Source: an uncultured Shimia sp.
Lineage (GTDB): Bacteria; Pseudomonadota; Alphaproteobacteria; Rhodobacterales; Rhodobacteraceae
Length of the DNA: 64,000 nucleotides
Assembly: GCF_947493595.1 (NCBI RefSeq)
Contig: NZ_CANLRL010000011.1
Location: forward strand, 1 to 64,000
Direction of reading: 5' to 3'
Shown here in pieces: positions 35,369 to 45,214 of this stretch. The translations under genes were made by a program, and so were the position numbers. The stretch's first letter is position 1; each line of letters starts with the position of its first letter. The notes under the pieces are model-generated. The model saw only the letters and a list, made by a program, of their open reading frames with translations. It did no database searches and was not told where the DNA came from.

Positions 35369-36717
35369 AACTTCAGAGAAAAACCAAATTATTGAGCAGC
35401 GCAGCACTTGCGCTGGTGATGGTGTCGGGTGCCGTCAATGCGGGTACGATCCGGTTCTGGACAACCGAGGAGCAACCTGAACGGCTTGCTAAGCAACAGG
35501 AAATGGCGGCTGAGTTTCAGGCGGCCACCGGCACCGAAGTGCAGGTCATTCCGGTGACAGAATCCGATTTGGGCACACGTGCGACGGCTGCATTTGCCGC
35601 CGGCGATTTGCCTGATGTGATTTACCATCCGCTGCAATATGCGCTGCCGTGGGCAGAAGCCGGTATCTTGGATACCGAGGCTGCATCAGAAGTTGTCGAA
35701 GGACTTGGCCAAGGCACGTTTGCACCTGGTCCACTTGCGATGGCAGCTGTTGAAGGTGGGGTCGCTTCTGTACCAGTGGATGGCTGGACCCAAATGATTG
35801 TCTACCGTGCGGATAAGTTCGAAGAAGCTGGCCTGGAGGCACCGACGTCTTTTGCCAATGTTGTCGCCGCATTGGAGAAGCTTCACAACCCACCAGAAAT
35901 GTACGGTTTTGTTGCCGCAACAAAAGTGGATGAAAACTTCATGTCGCAGGTGCTGGAGCATGTGTTCCTCGCCAATGGCGTTTCACCGGTGAGCTATGAC
36001 GGGGCTGCGGCGCTTGATCCGGCTGCAACCACCGAGGTGCTCGAATTCTACAAAGCCATTGCCGAAGCCTCTCCTCCCGGCGAACTGTACTGGAAACAAT
36101 CACGCGAGCTGTTCTTTGCGGGCCAAGCTGCGATGATCATCTGGTCACCGTTTATTCTGGATGAGCTGGCCGGTTTGCGCGACAGCGCTCCGCCCACAAT
36201 CAATGACGACCCGACCTCGTCCGAGCTGGCATCAAAGACTGGCATCGTAACCAATTTCTCTGGACCGTCGAACCCAGATGGGGCCGCATGGGGCGATGTG
36301 CGTTACTTTGGTATCACCAATGACGCTGACACCGATCTGGCCATGGATTTTGTGAAGTTCTCGATGGATGAAGGCTACACCCAAACGCTTTCCATTGCGC
36401 CGGAAGGCAAGTTCCCGGTGCGTCGCGGCACGGCAGATGAGCCATCAAAATTCTCAGAAGCCTGGTCGATGTTGCCTGTTGGTGTGGACCGTAAAGCGCC
36501 TCTTGGTGACCTATACGATCAAGCAATGATCAATGAAATTGTTGGTGGATTGGATGTCGCCAAGCGTTGGGGTGTTGCCGAAGGTCAGCTGGGACTCGCG
36601 TCCAAAATGATCAACAGCCAAGTCATCAACCGCGTGGTGCGTCAGTATATCGACGGCGAAATTGATGCCGCGGCCGCTGTCGCTGCCATGAACGAGCAAC
36701 TTTCTGCCGTCGAGTAG
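35365..36717 (+). CDS. Sugar ABC transporter substrate-binding protein (MalE-like)
   Basis: A 450-residue periplasmic protein of the family 1 extracellular solute-binding group. The signal peptide ends VSGAVNAGTIRFW. The opening TEEQPERLAKQQEMAAEFQAATGTEVQVIPV and the later DGWTQMIVYRADKFEEAGLEAPTSF segments match carbohydrate-binding members. The ATG at 35365 overlaps the regulator stop (ATGA). Together with two permeases, an ATPase and a GH63-like enzyme it suggests uptake of a glycoside rather than a free sugar. Confidence 0.92.
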   Translation: MKLQRKTKLLSSAALALVMVSGAVNAGTIRFWTTEEQPERLAKQQEMAAEFQAATGTEVQVIPVTESDLGTRATAAFAAGDLPDVIYHPLQYALPWAEAGILDTEAASEVVEGLGQGTFAPGPLAMAAVEGGVASVPVDGWTQMIVYRADKFEEAGLEAPTSFANVVAALEKLHNPPEMYGFVAATKVDENFMSQVLEHVFLANGVSPVSYDGAAALDPAATTEVLEFYKAIAEASPPGELYWKQSRELFFAGQAAMIIWSPFILDELAGLRDSAPPTINDDPTSSELASKTGIVTNFSGPSNPDGAAWGDVRYFGITNDADTDLAMDFVKFSMDEGYTQTLSIAPEGKFPVRRGTADEPSKFSEAWSMLPVGVDRKAPLGDLYDQAMINEIVGGLDVAKRWGVAEGQLGLASKMINSQVINRVVRQYIDGEIDAAAAVAAMNEQLSAVE

Positions 36718-36798
36718 AATGTGGCACGGTACCCTGCTCCGACATCCGTCGGGGGGGGATACCAATTATTCCGACCAATGGGTTGACCGGAGACCTTC

Positions 36799-38040
36799 AT
36801 GAACATTGCAACCCCTCCTAAAGGGCGCGGCCCGCTGGCAAAGCGCGAAGCCCGGCTGGCGTGGTCTTTGCTGCTACCAACGATCACGATGGTGTCGTTG
36901 GTGGTGATTTTACCGTTGCTTGCGATTTTCTGGATCAGTTTTAAGCCCATTGGGCTCGCCGACCTGCGGCCTCCTGCACCCGTGTTGCGCGAGAGCTTGC
37001 GTGGATCGGGAGACGACTTGCGGATCGAATATCGGTTGCGAAATTCGAGCCAAGACACGGAAATAACCGACGTCACGATACGTGACACCTGGCCTGAAAG
37101 TCTGATTGTTGCCGGCGACTTACCTTCGGGATGTGATTTGGATGGCACCGTATTTGCCTGTGAGCTGGGCACTTTAGAACCCGGTTTCAATGAACGGCTG
37201 CGTGTGCCGGTTGTGTTGGCTGATGGCGCCGACAAAGATATGGCGGAAGACGCCGCCGAAGGCACCAAACCGCAGGTGCGCGGCGATGCAGAGTCGATCC
37301 TGACAAACTTTGAGTTCACGCTCGACAACTTTGCCAAGGTTTTTGACGGGGACGAATTCTGGTCGGTGATGTGGGTTACGATCTTCTACACCGTGTTTGG
37401 CACGGTCGGGGCATTGCTTTTAGGTCTGTTCGCGGCACTGCTTTTGAACAAGAGTTTCCGGGGGCAGGGCATCCTGCGCGGGCTCTACCTGTTTCCATAT
37501 GTGGCCCCAGTGATCGCGGTGGCATTTACCTGGGTCAACCTGTTTGATCCGTTCTCGGGGTCGGCGAATGCGCTGCTTCTGCAGATGGGGGTAACCAGTG
37601 AGGCCATCAACTTCTTTGGACAGCGGCCGCTCGCGCTCATCATGGTGACTGTGTTCGAAATCTGGCGCTATTTTCCGCTCAGTTTTCTGTTCATCCTTGC
37701 GCGGCTTCAATCCATCGACACCGATATGTACGAGGCGGCGGATATGGACGGGGCCTCGCCGTTTCAGAAGTTTTGGTACCTGAGTTTGCCAATGTTGTTG
37801 GGCATTCTGTCGGTCCTCTTCCTGCTGCGATTCATTTGGACGTTCAACAAGTTTGACGACATCTTCCTATTGACTGGCGGAAACGCAGGAACACGCACAT
37901 TGACCGTCAACGTCTATGAACAAGCGTTTGCGGTCTCAAATATCGGTGCTGGTGCTGCCGTGGCGGTTATCATCTTTGGCTGTTTGTTGGTGTTCAGTGT
38001 TTTCTTCTTCAAGTTTATCAGCCGGGAGGAAGGGCTATGA
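36799..38040 (+). CDS. Sugar ABC transporter permease (MalF-like) with inserted periplasmic domain
   Basis: A 413-residue permease. Membrane segment 1 is at residues 21-49. An insert at about residues 72-145 follows, before the canonical core (from about residue 188). The core carries the EAA loop YEAADMDGASPFQKFWYLSLPML. The insert reads like a DUF11/Ig-like beta domain: RIEYRLRNSSQDTEITDVTI, then DTWPESL, two cysteines (112 and 121) and CELGTLEPGFNERLRV. It would sit in the periplasm, where E. coli MalF has its different P2 domain. The stop overlaps the second permease (ATGA). Confidence 0.9.
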   Translation: MNIATPPKGRGPLAKREARLAWSLLLPTITMVSLVVILPLLAIFWISFKPIGLADLRPPAPVLRESLRGSGDDLRIEYRLRNSSQDTEITDVTIRDTWPESLIVAGDLPSGCDLDGTVFACELGTLEPGFNERLRVPVVLADGADKDMAEDAAEGTKPQVRGDAESILTNFEFTLDNFAKVFDGDEFWSVMWVTIFYTVFGTVGALLLGLFAALLLNKSFRGQGILRGLYLFPYVAPVIAVAFTWVNLFDPFSGSANALLLQMGVTSEAINFFGQRPLALIMVTVFEIWRYFPLSFLFILARLQSIDTDMYEAADMDGASPFQKFWYLSLPMLLGILSVLFLLRFIWTFNKFDDIFLLTGGNAGTRTLTVNVYEQAFAVSNIGAGAAVAVIIFGCLLVFSVFFFKFISREEGL

Positions 38041-39245
38041 GCCTCTTACGGTATGGATATGTGAGTGGCCCCGTCATCGGCGCAATTTGGCTCTTTGTCC
38101 TCGCGACCACCATTTCGGTCACAATGTCTTTCGCCACCGGCGACGCGTTTAGACCAGCGTTGGCATCATCATTGGTTTTGGGTGCCTTGGCAGGTTGGAT
38201 CGCAGTGACGTCGCAAAACAAAATCACAAAAATTGCCATGATCTCAGCTCTGGTTTTTGCAACTTCGCTCACAGGTTTCGGCCCGACCGTGATGCAAAGC
38301 ACTGCAACATCTCAGGGATTTGTCGCAATCATGCTTGCTCTTGTGGTGGGCTGGTCAATTGTCGCGATCATGGTTGACGTTCCATTTGGAAGCTTGTCTC
38401 GGCATGAAATGGAGGAGGCCTGGATCCGTTTTTTGACCGGGTTTGGCTATGTTTTCTTCACCGCAATCGTGTTGATCCCGTTCTATGTAATGGTGATGAC
38501 CTCGCTGAAGTCGCAATCAGATCTGCTGCAAAATCCGCTGGATTTCTCGCTGGACCTGGGCAAAGGCGCGGTGCTGTTTCGCAGCTACTATGAGCTGTTC
38601 CGAGACTTCAATTTTGGCACCTATATGTGGACCAGTTTCTATGTCTCTGTGCTGACAGTTTTGATAACGCTCGCGTTCTCCATTCCAGGGGCTTACGCCG
38701 TCGCACGCTTGAATTTTCGCGGTCAAAAGGCCTTTTCGCGCTCAATTCTCCTGATCTACATGGTGCCAATGATCGTTTTGGCGTTGCCAATCTACATCGC
38801 GTTTTCCGTCACTGGCCTGCGCAACACGGTGGTAGGCATCATTCTGATCTATCCGGTCACAACGATCCCCGTGGCGCTCTATATGTTGCAAGGCTATTTT
38901 CGTGGCCTGCCGCCGGAGGTGGAAGAGGCCGGTCTTATGGACGGTTTGAACCGCCTGCAGGTTATCTGGAAAATCACACTGCCTTTGGCTTTGCCCGCGC
39001 TGGCATCGGTGAGCCTGTATGTCTTCATGATTGCCTGGAATGAGTTCCTCTTGGCTTTCATGCTGTTGGACGATCCTTCGAAATTCACACTAACGCGTGG
39101 CGTCGCCATGCTTAACAGCTCAGAAATTCCCCGCGAACATCTGATGGCAGGGGCGGTCCTTGCGACCGTGCCGGTCATGGTTCTGTTCCTCGGGTTGGAG
39201 AAATTCATGACCAAAGGTCTTACTGCAGGGAGCGTGAAAGGATGA
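38037..39245 (+). CDS. Sugar ABC transporter permease (MalG-like) with N-terminal membrane extension
   Basis: A 402-residue permease, about 120 residues longer than the common MalG type. The extra N-terminal part holds about four hydrophobic segments (near residues 11-30, 41-57, 66-85 and 94-113) and ends in the acidic SRHEMEEAW linker. The normal core follows from GYVFFTAIVLIPFYVMVMTSLK, with the EAA loop VEEAGLMDGLNRLQVIWKITLPLALPA. It overlaps the first permease and the GH63-like gene by ATGA junctions. Confidence 0.9.
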   Translation: MSLLRYGYVSGPVIGAIWLFVLATTISVTMSFATGDAFRPALASSLVLGALAGWIAVTSQNKITKIAMISALVFATSLTGFGPTVMQSTATSQGFVAIMLALVVGWSIVAIMVDVPFGSLSRHEMEEAWIRFLTGFGYVFFTAIVLIPFYVMVMTSLKSQSDLLQNPLDFSLDLGKGAVLFRSYYELFRDFNFGTYMWTSFYVSVLTVLITLAFSIPGAYAVARLNFRGQKAFSRSILLIYMVPMIVLALPIYIAFSVTGLRNTVVGIILIYPVTTIPVALYMLQGYFRGLPPEVEEAGLMDGLNRLQVIWKITLPLALPALASVSLYVFMIAWNEFLLAFMLLDDPSKFTLTRGVAMLNSSEIPREHLMAGAVLATVPVMVLFLGLEKFMTKGLTAGSVKG

Positions 39246-40510
39246 ACGCGCAAGCTATGCCAGATATGGATGAACAAGCGCGCGCGATTTTGCGCGGCAA
39301 TGATCGCGGCGGATACACCGTGCCGACCGCTGGATTATACCCCTATCAATGGAACTGGGACAGCGCCTTTGCCGCCTGGGGATTTGCCACCTTCGATGTC
39401 GAAAGAGGCTGGGATGAAATTGAGACTTTGTTCTCAGGCCAATGGGGCAATGGCATGGTGCCTCACATTCTGTTTCATCGCCCCGATCCGGGGTACTTTC
39501 CGGGACCCGAGGTGTGGGGCGGCATAGGGCCCGTGGCCTCATCAGGCATCAGCCAGCCACCAGTCGCCGCGAGTTTCGCGCGGCGGATTTATGATCTTGA
39601 TCCAGAGGCGGGCCTGCCAGTGGTGGCTCGACTATTTCCGAAAATGCTGGCGTGGCACCGGTGGTTCATGGAGTGGCGTCTGGATCAGGGCGCAGTCTGT
39701 ATCACACATCCGTGGGAAGCGGGGCGAGATAACACGCCAGATTGGGATGGGGCGATGGCGGGCATCGATCCCAAGGATGTTGGGGACTACACACGTCGAG
39801 ACACCTCCCACGTTGATCCAGAGATGCGCCCCACGAAGTATGATTACGACAGGTATGTCTGGCTGGTGCGACTTGGTCGTCGTTTAAACTGGGATGAAGC
39901 TGCCTTGCTGGAGCAAAACCCCTTTCGCGTGGCCGACCCGACTATGACATTCACGCTTTTGCGCGCACAGCGTGACCTAGCGGCGCTAGGCCGTATACTG
40001 AAAGAAGACGTCAGCGAAATCGAAGCTGCGATCGCCATCTTGGAAGCGGGTGCCGAGACGCTCTGGAACGCCGATCTTGGCAGCTATGATGCCCGTGATG
40101 TCCGCTCGGGCCAATGGGCCAATTGCGTATCCAACGCCTCTTTTCTGTGTTGGTATGCCGGGATACAAAAACCCGCCATGGAAGCGCAATATGACCGCAT
40201 CACGTCGGTCTGCACCTATCCGGTTCCCAGCCACGACCCAAGCTCCGACCGGTTTGATCCCAAACGCTATTGGAGAGGGCCTACGTGGGGCATCATGAAC
40301 GCGCTCATCGGGATTGGCTTACAGGACTGCGGCCTTGTTGAAAGAGCAGAAAGCCTGCGCACATCCACGGCTGACTTGATCCGCGAACATGGATTTGCCG
40401 AGTATTTCGACCCTCTTACAGGAGACGCCGCAGGTGGAGGCACATTCACCTGGACTGCGGCTGTATGGCTGGGCTGGGCCTCACCGTCACGTCCAAAAGG
40501 AGCGTTCTAA
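39242..40510 (+). CDS. GH63/MGH1-like glycoside hydrolase (mannosyl- or glucosylglycerate hydrolase-like)
   Basis: A 422-residue cytoplasmic (alpha/alpha)6-barrel hydrolase without signal peptide. [30 protein letters not shown] and [12 protein letters not shown] followed by [19 protein letters not shown] match GH63-type enzymes that cut alpha-mannosyl- or alpha-glucosylglycerate. The later [18 protein letters not shown] is also typical. Being encoded inside the transporter operon, with ATGA/TAATG overlaps on both sides, it probably cleaves the imported glycoside. Which glycosylglycerate, or whether another alpha-glycoside, is not decided by sequence. Confidence 0.82.
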   Translation: MNAQAMPDMDEQARAILRGNDRGGYTVPTAGLYPYQWNWDSAFAAWGFATFDVERGWDEIETLFSGQWGNGMVPHILFHRPDPGYFPGPEVWGGIGPVASSGISQPPVAASFARRIYDLDPEAGLPVVARLFPKMLAWHRWFMEWRLDQGAVCITHPWEAGRDNTPDWDGAMAGIDPKDVGDYTRRDTSHVDPEMRPTKYDYDRYVWLVRLGRRLNWDEAALLEQNPFRVADPTMTFTLLRAQRDLAALGRILKEDVSEIEAAIAILEAGAETLWNADLGSYDARDVRSGQWANCVSNASFLCWYAGIQKPAMEAQYDRITSVCTYPVPSHDPSSDRFDPKRYWRGPTWGIMNALIGIGLQDCGLVERAESLRTSTADLIREHGFAEYFDPLTGDAAGGGTFTWTAAVWLGWASPSRPKGAF

Positions 40511-41559
40511 TGGGATCGATTAAACTTGAAGGCGTCGAAAAATGGTTTGGCGATGTCCAAGTCATCAAAGGCATCGATCTTGACATCGAGGACGGCGAAT
40601 TTGTCATTTTTGTCGGTCCGTCCGGTTGCGGAAAATCCACATTGCTGCGGATGATCGGCGGCTTAGAGGAGACCTCACGCGGGGCCATTAGGATCGACGG
40701 TCGCGACGTGACGGCCGAGCCACCGGCAAAACGTGGCCTGACAATGGTGTTCCAAAGTTATGCGCTCTATCCGCATATGAGCGTGCGTGACAACATGGGG
40801 TTTTCGCTCAAAACTGCAGGCGCCCCCAAAACTGAGATCGACGATAAAGTCAATCATGCAGCCAGTGTGCTGAAGCTGGAGCAATACCTCGATCGACGCC
40901 CCAAGGACCTGTCTGGCGGCCAACGTCAGAGGGTTGCGATCGGGCGGTCAATAGTGCGCGACCCAACGGCCTTCTTATTTGATGAGCCATTGTCGAATTT
41001 GGACGCGGCGCTCCGTGTGGAGATGCGTTACGAAATTGCCAAACTTCATCAATCCCTTGGATCAACGATGATCTATGTGACGCACGATCAGGTCGAAGCC
41101 ATGACGCTTGCGGACAAGATCGTGGTCTTGGAGTTCGGCACAGTTGCCCAGGTCGGGTCGCCACGCGAACTCTATGAACGTCCGGCCAATCTATTTGTGG
41201 CGCAGTTTATTGGCTCACCAAAGATGAATGTCATTCCATGCAGCGTAAAAGGGTCTTCGTATAGCCTCCCTGGCGGGCGTGGCGGCGACTATCACGGTGC
41301 GGGCGAAGCTACCCAGCTTGGCATTCGCCCTGAACACATGGAAATTATGTCTGTTGGAGAGGGCGCGTTGGACAGTGTGATTGATGTCGTCGAGTATCTT
41401 GGCGCTGACTGTTTTGTCATCTTGGACTGTGGCGCGTTTGGGAAATTAACGGCCCGCGTTTCTGGAGAAACGAGTTTGAAATCAGGCGACAGAGTTGGCT
41501 TGAGTTTCCCGACTGACCGAATTCATTTCTTCGATAGAGAGGGAAGAGCGGTGGATTGA
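40510..41559 (+). CDS. Sugar ABC transporter ATP-binding protein (MalK/UgpC type)
   Basis: A 349-residue ATPase with Walker [15 protein letters not shown]-loop [20 protein letters not shown], signature [15 protein letters not shown], Walker [16 protein letters not shown] and switch His [13 protein letters not shown]-terminal TOBE/regulatory domain ([20 protein letters not shown]) follows. The ATG at 40510 shares a base with the GH63 stop (TAATG). Last gene of the operon lacI-malE-malF-malG-GH63-malK. Confidence 0.95.
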   Translation: MGSIKLEGVEKWFGDVQVIKGIDLDIEDGEFVIFVGPSGCGKSTLLRMIGGLEETSRGAIRIDGRDVTAEPPAKRGLTMVFQSYALYPHMSVRDNMGFSLKTAGAPKTEIDDKVNHAASVLKLEQYLDRRPKDLSGGQRQRVAIGRSIVRDPTAFLFDEPLSNLDAALRVEMRYEIAKLHQSLGSTMIYVTHDQVEAMTLADKIVVLEFGTVAQVGSPRELYERPANLFVAQFIGSPKMNVIPCSVKGSSYSLPGGRGGDYHGAGEATQLGIRPEHMEIMSVGEGALDSVIDVVEYLGADCFVILDCGAFGKLTARVSGETSLKSGDRVGLSFPTDRIHFFDREGRAVD

Positions 41560-42198
41560 ATTCAGAGCCCGCATCTACGCCGCGTCAATGTCACCGAAAA
41601 GGATTTATGCCGGTCGATAAGCACGAGAGACTAGAGTTTTAACCCGTTTACTATCAGCTAAGGACTGGTTGAAACCAAGGTGTAAAAGTTGCAGAACGAC
41701 CGCCCTTTGAGCACATCGCACCTTTCAAGGGTTGCCGTGAAAATGGTGTCTGCTTAGGTGCTGACTTTAGGAACCGATGATAAAGACCTGACTTGATCAA
41801 GTTGCAATTCCGCGCGGGATCTTGCGCGATTTGTAATTCTGCAACTTGTATTGAATGGCAGCTTTTGGAACGCCGAAATACAACGTTCCACATACCGTTC
41901 AACGTCCGGGTTGGGCCGTTCACTTCGCTCGGCACATTGGGGCGGATTCCGGTCAATCGTTCAGCTTGCGGCAAAATTCTCCTTACAGTCCGGCGTTTCA
42001 GCTGGCCATTTCCGCTTTGGGCTGAAAGCTGTCATTGTGTAAGTTGAGATCAATGGCGCCTTGGTCCGCATTGCCGACCTCGAACCCACTAAATTGCTGC
42101 ACCAATGCGCCAACGGCAGCTTAAGGAAAGCTGCAATGCAGCACTTAGGGACCCGGTAAACGGCGGCTTAGGGCCGTCTGTGAGGGCGGCCCTGTGAT
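41560..42198. other. Non-coding interval before the recombinase
   Basis: About 640 bases without a supported gene. Sequence near 41880-42040 (gttgggccgttcacttcgct, gctggccatttccgctttgg, gaaagctgtcattg) is of the same worn type as at 1310-1560 and 10360-10700. No attachment-site duplication or tRNA was recognised. Confidence 0.35.
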
Positions 42199-42831
42199 TT
42201 AGATTTCTACCGCCTCGGAGATCGACAACGCATCTTCCAGTTCTACACCGAGGTATCGGACTGTGCTGTCCATCTTGGTGTGTCCAAGCAAGAGCTGAAC
42301 AGCCCGTAGGTTACCGGTCTTCCGGTAGATCTGTGCAACCTTCGTCCGTCGCATTGATTGAGTTCCATACGCGCTCGGCTCCAGCCCTATCGATTTCACC
42401 CAGTCTCGGACAAGGCGCGCGTATTGCCTGGTCGAAATATGAAGCCGTTCGTGAAATCGCCCCGGCCAAAGGAATTCGGAGCCGATCACAAGCGGCTCTT
42501 CCATCCATCTCAAAATAGACTTCCGTGTTCCCTCGGTAATCTCAAAGCGGACAGATTTCTGCGTTTTGCTTTGAATTATCGAGGCCCGCTCCTTGACTTG
42601 ACCCGCGGCGAAAACGTCCGCCACCATCAGTTTGACCAGATCGCACCCCCTAAGCTTGCTGTCGATGGCAAGATTGAACAAAGCTAGGTCGCGATGATTT
42701 TCAGCGATCTCAAGTCGAACGCGAATTGCCCAGACATGCTTGGGCAGTAGCGGACGTTTCTGTCCAACAATGCGGCCTTTGTTCCAGGCAGGGCGACATG
42801 CTCGAATAGCGGGTAAGTTTGGTGTTTGCAT
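42199..42831 (-). CDS. Small tyrosine recombinase/integrase-like protein
   Basis: A 210-residue catalytic-domain-only member of the phage-integrase family. Visible are the first Arg in AIDSKLRGCDLVKLMV, the box II segment YGTQSMRRTKVAQIYRK, LRAVQLLLGHTKMDSTV (second His) and the nucleophile Tyr in TVRYLGVELEDAL. Box II normally reads H-x-x-R; here Gln stands for His (TQSMRR where relatives have THSMRR or THSLRR). The ATG at 42831 has GGAGG at good spacing. It stands alone, without excisionase or phage genes, between non-coding stretches. Activity is doubtful because of the substitution. Confidence 0.82.
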   Translation of the reverse strand: MQTPNLPAIRACRPAWNKGRIVGQKRPLLPKHVWAIRVRLEIAENHRDLALFNLAIDSKLRGCDLVKLMVADVFAAGQVKERASIIQSKTQKSVRFEITEGTRKSILRWMEEPLVIGSEFLWPGRFHERLHISTRQYARLVRDWVKSIGLEPSAYGTQSMRRTKVAQIYRKTGNLRAVQLLLGHTKMDSTVRYLGVELEDALSISEAVEI

Positions 42832-43309
42832 GGTGGATCCTCCGGTCCGCCACTCCCTCCCACGGCGACAACCCGAGGTTGACCTGGCTACCATATCACA
42901 GGATTCTGCACGGCCTCCGAGGTCCGCTCCGATCCCATTCTGACTGATGCTGCGCATGGTACAAACGGCAGCAATGCGCAGATAGCTGACTTTGCAAAGT
43001 CTGTGCGATTTTCCGGAGGCGGACATTGATCCTGATCGTGGCCAATGACGGCTCCAAGCCCAATTCGACTGACGCCGCAAGATGCATAATTGGCAGCCTT
43101 TCGCAGCAAGCGGACTCTGCAAAGTCTCGCGAACGAGCGATAATGGTAGTTGGCGCCGCACACATCCTGCGACGGCTGTCAGCCCCAAGAGGGTATCGCC
43201 ATTCTTCTCATGCCTGACTAAATAGACAGTTACTTAGTCAGGATAGGAAACTATTAGTTTTTCGAAGTTAGGCTCGCCGAATAACTGCTCTCTGAGAGAC
43301 CTACGGACT
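42832..43309. other. Non-coding interval with short repeat and inverted repeat
   Basis: About 480 bases. Two related stretches (gctgactttgcaaagtctgtgcg near 42983 and gcggactctgcaaagtctcgcg near 43107) suggest a degenerate repeat unit. A clear inverted repeat at 43213-43242 is listed separately. No gene is supported. Confidence 0.4.
43213..43242. promoter_or_regulatory. Inverted repeat upstream of the hybrid kinase gene
   Basis: Arms CCTGACTAA (43213-43221) and TTAGTCAGG (43234-43242) are perfectly complementary across a 12-base spacer. It lies 68 bases before the kinase start, within the presumed promoter, and may be an operator or an upstream transcript end. Confidence 0.5.
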
Positions 43310-45214
43310 ATGAAGACCATTCGCGGTTATTTGCGCCTTCGCAGTAGCCTTGCCCTGGCTATCCTTGTCGCGGCAGGGATTTCCGCTTTTGTCGTTTCTT
43401 CGGTGGGGCACAAGGGCGTCATGGGCAGCTCGGTTAACGCGCAGGTCTTAGGGCAGTTGTTGGTTTCCACTTCCGAGCTTTCGCTGGCATTCTCTGATTT
43501 GAGCGATCCTGAACGTGCTCAGAGCGCGAATATTGCAGAAGGCAACCTAAGGCGAAATTCCAGAGTTGGAGCTGCCGCTCTCGGCGAAATTGAAGATAGG
43601 CTTGCGCGTGGTTTGTTTGACGGAGAAAGCAAACGCGTTCTCACGCAATCTTCGTTGAATCCCATCACCGAGTTTCATGAAATCCTGAAGATTGCGGGAA
43701 TTGCTGGTGATACAGAGACACCGGTCAGAAGGAAAGTTCGGGCTGGAGAGTTGGGAGAAGAGTTGAGTGCTCGAACGTTGCCCGTGTTCATGGAGCTTTA
43801 CCAGCTGGAGGTCTCGTCAGCAGAAGAAGCTGGCGCCAAACAAAAACTCTACACCCGAGTGGCATTGGTGCTTGGAGCCTTTGGCGTTTTTATCACGATC
43901 GCCTTTGTGCAACGGCCGATGGAGCGGTTTGTTTTGCGGTCTCACGCGGCGCTGGAAGCCAGTCGAAAAGAGGCTGAATCCGCCCGCAAAGAGGCCGTAA
44001 CAGCGCGGCGCGCAGCCGAGGATGATCGCGCAAAAGCCGAAGCCGCATCGCAAGCCAAATCGGCCTTTTTGGCAACGATGAGCCACGAAATTCGAACGCC
44101 GCTTAATGGCGTTATGGGTGTGAGTGAATTGCTTCATGAAAGCGAGGCAGATCCTGAGCGCAAGCATATGCTTGAGCTGGTCGTGAAAAGCGGCAACTCA
44201 TTGCTGCAGATCATCAATGACGTGTTGGATTTGGCCAAGATTGAAGCAGGAAAGGTTGAGCTTACCGAAGAGACGTATGATGCCCGGAAAATGTGTGAAG
44301 AAGTCCTGGAACTGTTCTCAGCACAAGCACACCGAAAGGGCATCAAACTTAGCCTCGAGGCACCAACGGATGCACAACCCTGGCTGTGCACTGGTTACGG
44401 GAAACCGGTTCGTCAAATTCTGCTCAACCTGGTGAATAACGCGCTGAAATTTACAGACAACGGTGCGATAACCGTGTTTTTGAAGCGTCATCACTTACAA
44501 CAGCCCGGGGACCAAGGGCGCCTGTCTATTTCTGTTGAGGATACCGGGATTGGTATTTCTGAAGATGCACAGTCGAAGATCTTTGAGCAATTTACTCAGG
44601 CAGACGGCTCTACAACAACAAAATACGGCGGCACTGGCTTGGGGCTATCCATTGCCCAAAAGCTTTGTGAACAAATTGGTGGTGAGCTTTCAGTGGTGTC
44701 TCAATTGGGGCAAGGGTCTACGTTCACCGTCGAATGTCCGGTGACCTGCAAAGTGGGCTCGCTAAAGCCGCACACTGAACCTCTGCTTGAAGGCCGGTGG
44801 GCCGGTCATGTTCTGCTTGCGGATGACAACAAGGTGAACCTGCTGGTCGCCAGTAAAATGGTCTCTGGTCTGGGCTTGACTGTGGAAACGGCCGTTGACG
44901 GGACAGATGCGCTGAACAAATTCAAAGCAGGGCGTTTCGACCTCGTTTTGATGGATGTCCGTATGCCCAACATGGATGGGCTGGACGCCACGCGTGCCAT
45001 TCGCGCCTATCAAAAGTTGGAGGGAGCGCCACCGACACCAATTGTCGGGCTGTCTGCCAACGCCATGAACGAGCATCGAGAGGAAGGGCTGTCGTCTGGC
45101 ATGTCCGGCTATCTTTCGAAGCCACTAAAAAAGGCCGCTTTGATTGCTGAATTCGAGCGGCTCGACTGTTTCAAGCAAGCAAACCAATCCGAAGGATCGT
45201 CTCAATGCGCATGA
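43310..45214 (+). CDS. Hybrid sensor histidine kinase with receiver domain
   Basis: A 634-residue inner-membrane kinase. Membrane segment 1 lies at about 13-33, a helical periplasmic domain at about 34-180, segment 2 at about 183-200, and a charged coiled coil at 205-250. The HisKA domain has phosphoacceptor His259 in ATMSHEIRTPLNGVMG. The HATPase domain has the N-box LLNLVNNALKFT, DTGIGIS and GGTGLGLSIA. The receiver domain has Asp505/506, phosphoacceptor Asp549 in LVLMDVRMPNMDG, and Lys in YLSKPLKK. All catalytic residues are present. The gene overlaps the following periplasmic binding-protein gene by 10 bases, so that protein may present the ligand to the periplasmic domain. Confidence 0.93.
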   Translation: MKTIRGYLRLRSSLALAILVAAGISAFVVSSVGHKGVMGSSVNAQVLGQLLVSTSELSLAFSDLSDPERAQSANIAEGNLRRNSRVGAAALGEIEDRLARGLFDGESKRVLTQSSLNPITEFHEILKIAGIAGDTETPVRRKVRAGELGEELSARTLPVFMELYQLEVSSAEEAGAKQKLYTRVALVLGAFGVFITIAFVQRPMERFVLRSHAALEASRKEAESARKEAVTARRAAEDDRAKAEAASQAKSAFLATMSHEIRTPLNGVMGVSELLHESEADPERKHMLELVVKSGNSLLQIINDVLDLAKIEAGKVELTEETYDARKMCEEVLELFSAQAHRKGIKLSLEAPTDAQPWLCTGYGKPVRQILLNLVNNALKFTDNGAITVFLKRHHLQQPGDQGRLSISVEDTGIGISEDAQSKIFEQFTQADGSTTTKYGGTGLGLSIAQKLCEQIGGELSVVSQLGQGSTFTVECPVTCKVGSLKPHTEPLLEGRWAGHVLLADDNKVNLLVASKMVSGLGLTVETAVDGTDALNKFKAGRFDLVLMDVRMPNMDGLDATRAIRAYQKLEGAPPTPIVGLSANAMNEHREEGLSSGMSGYLSKPLKKAALIAEFERLDCFKQANQSEGSSQCA

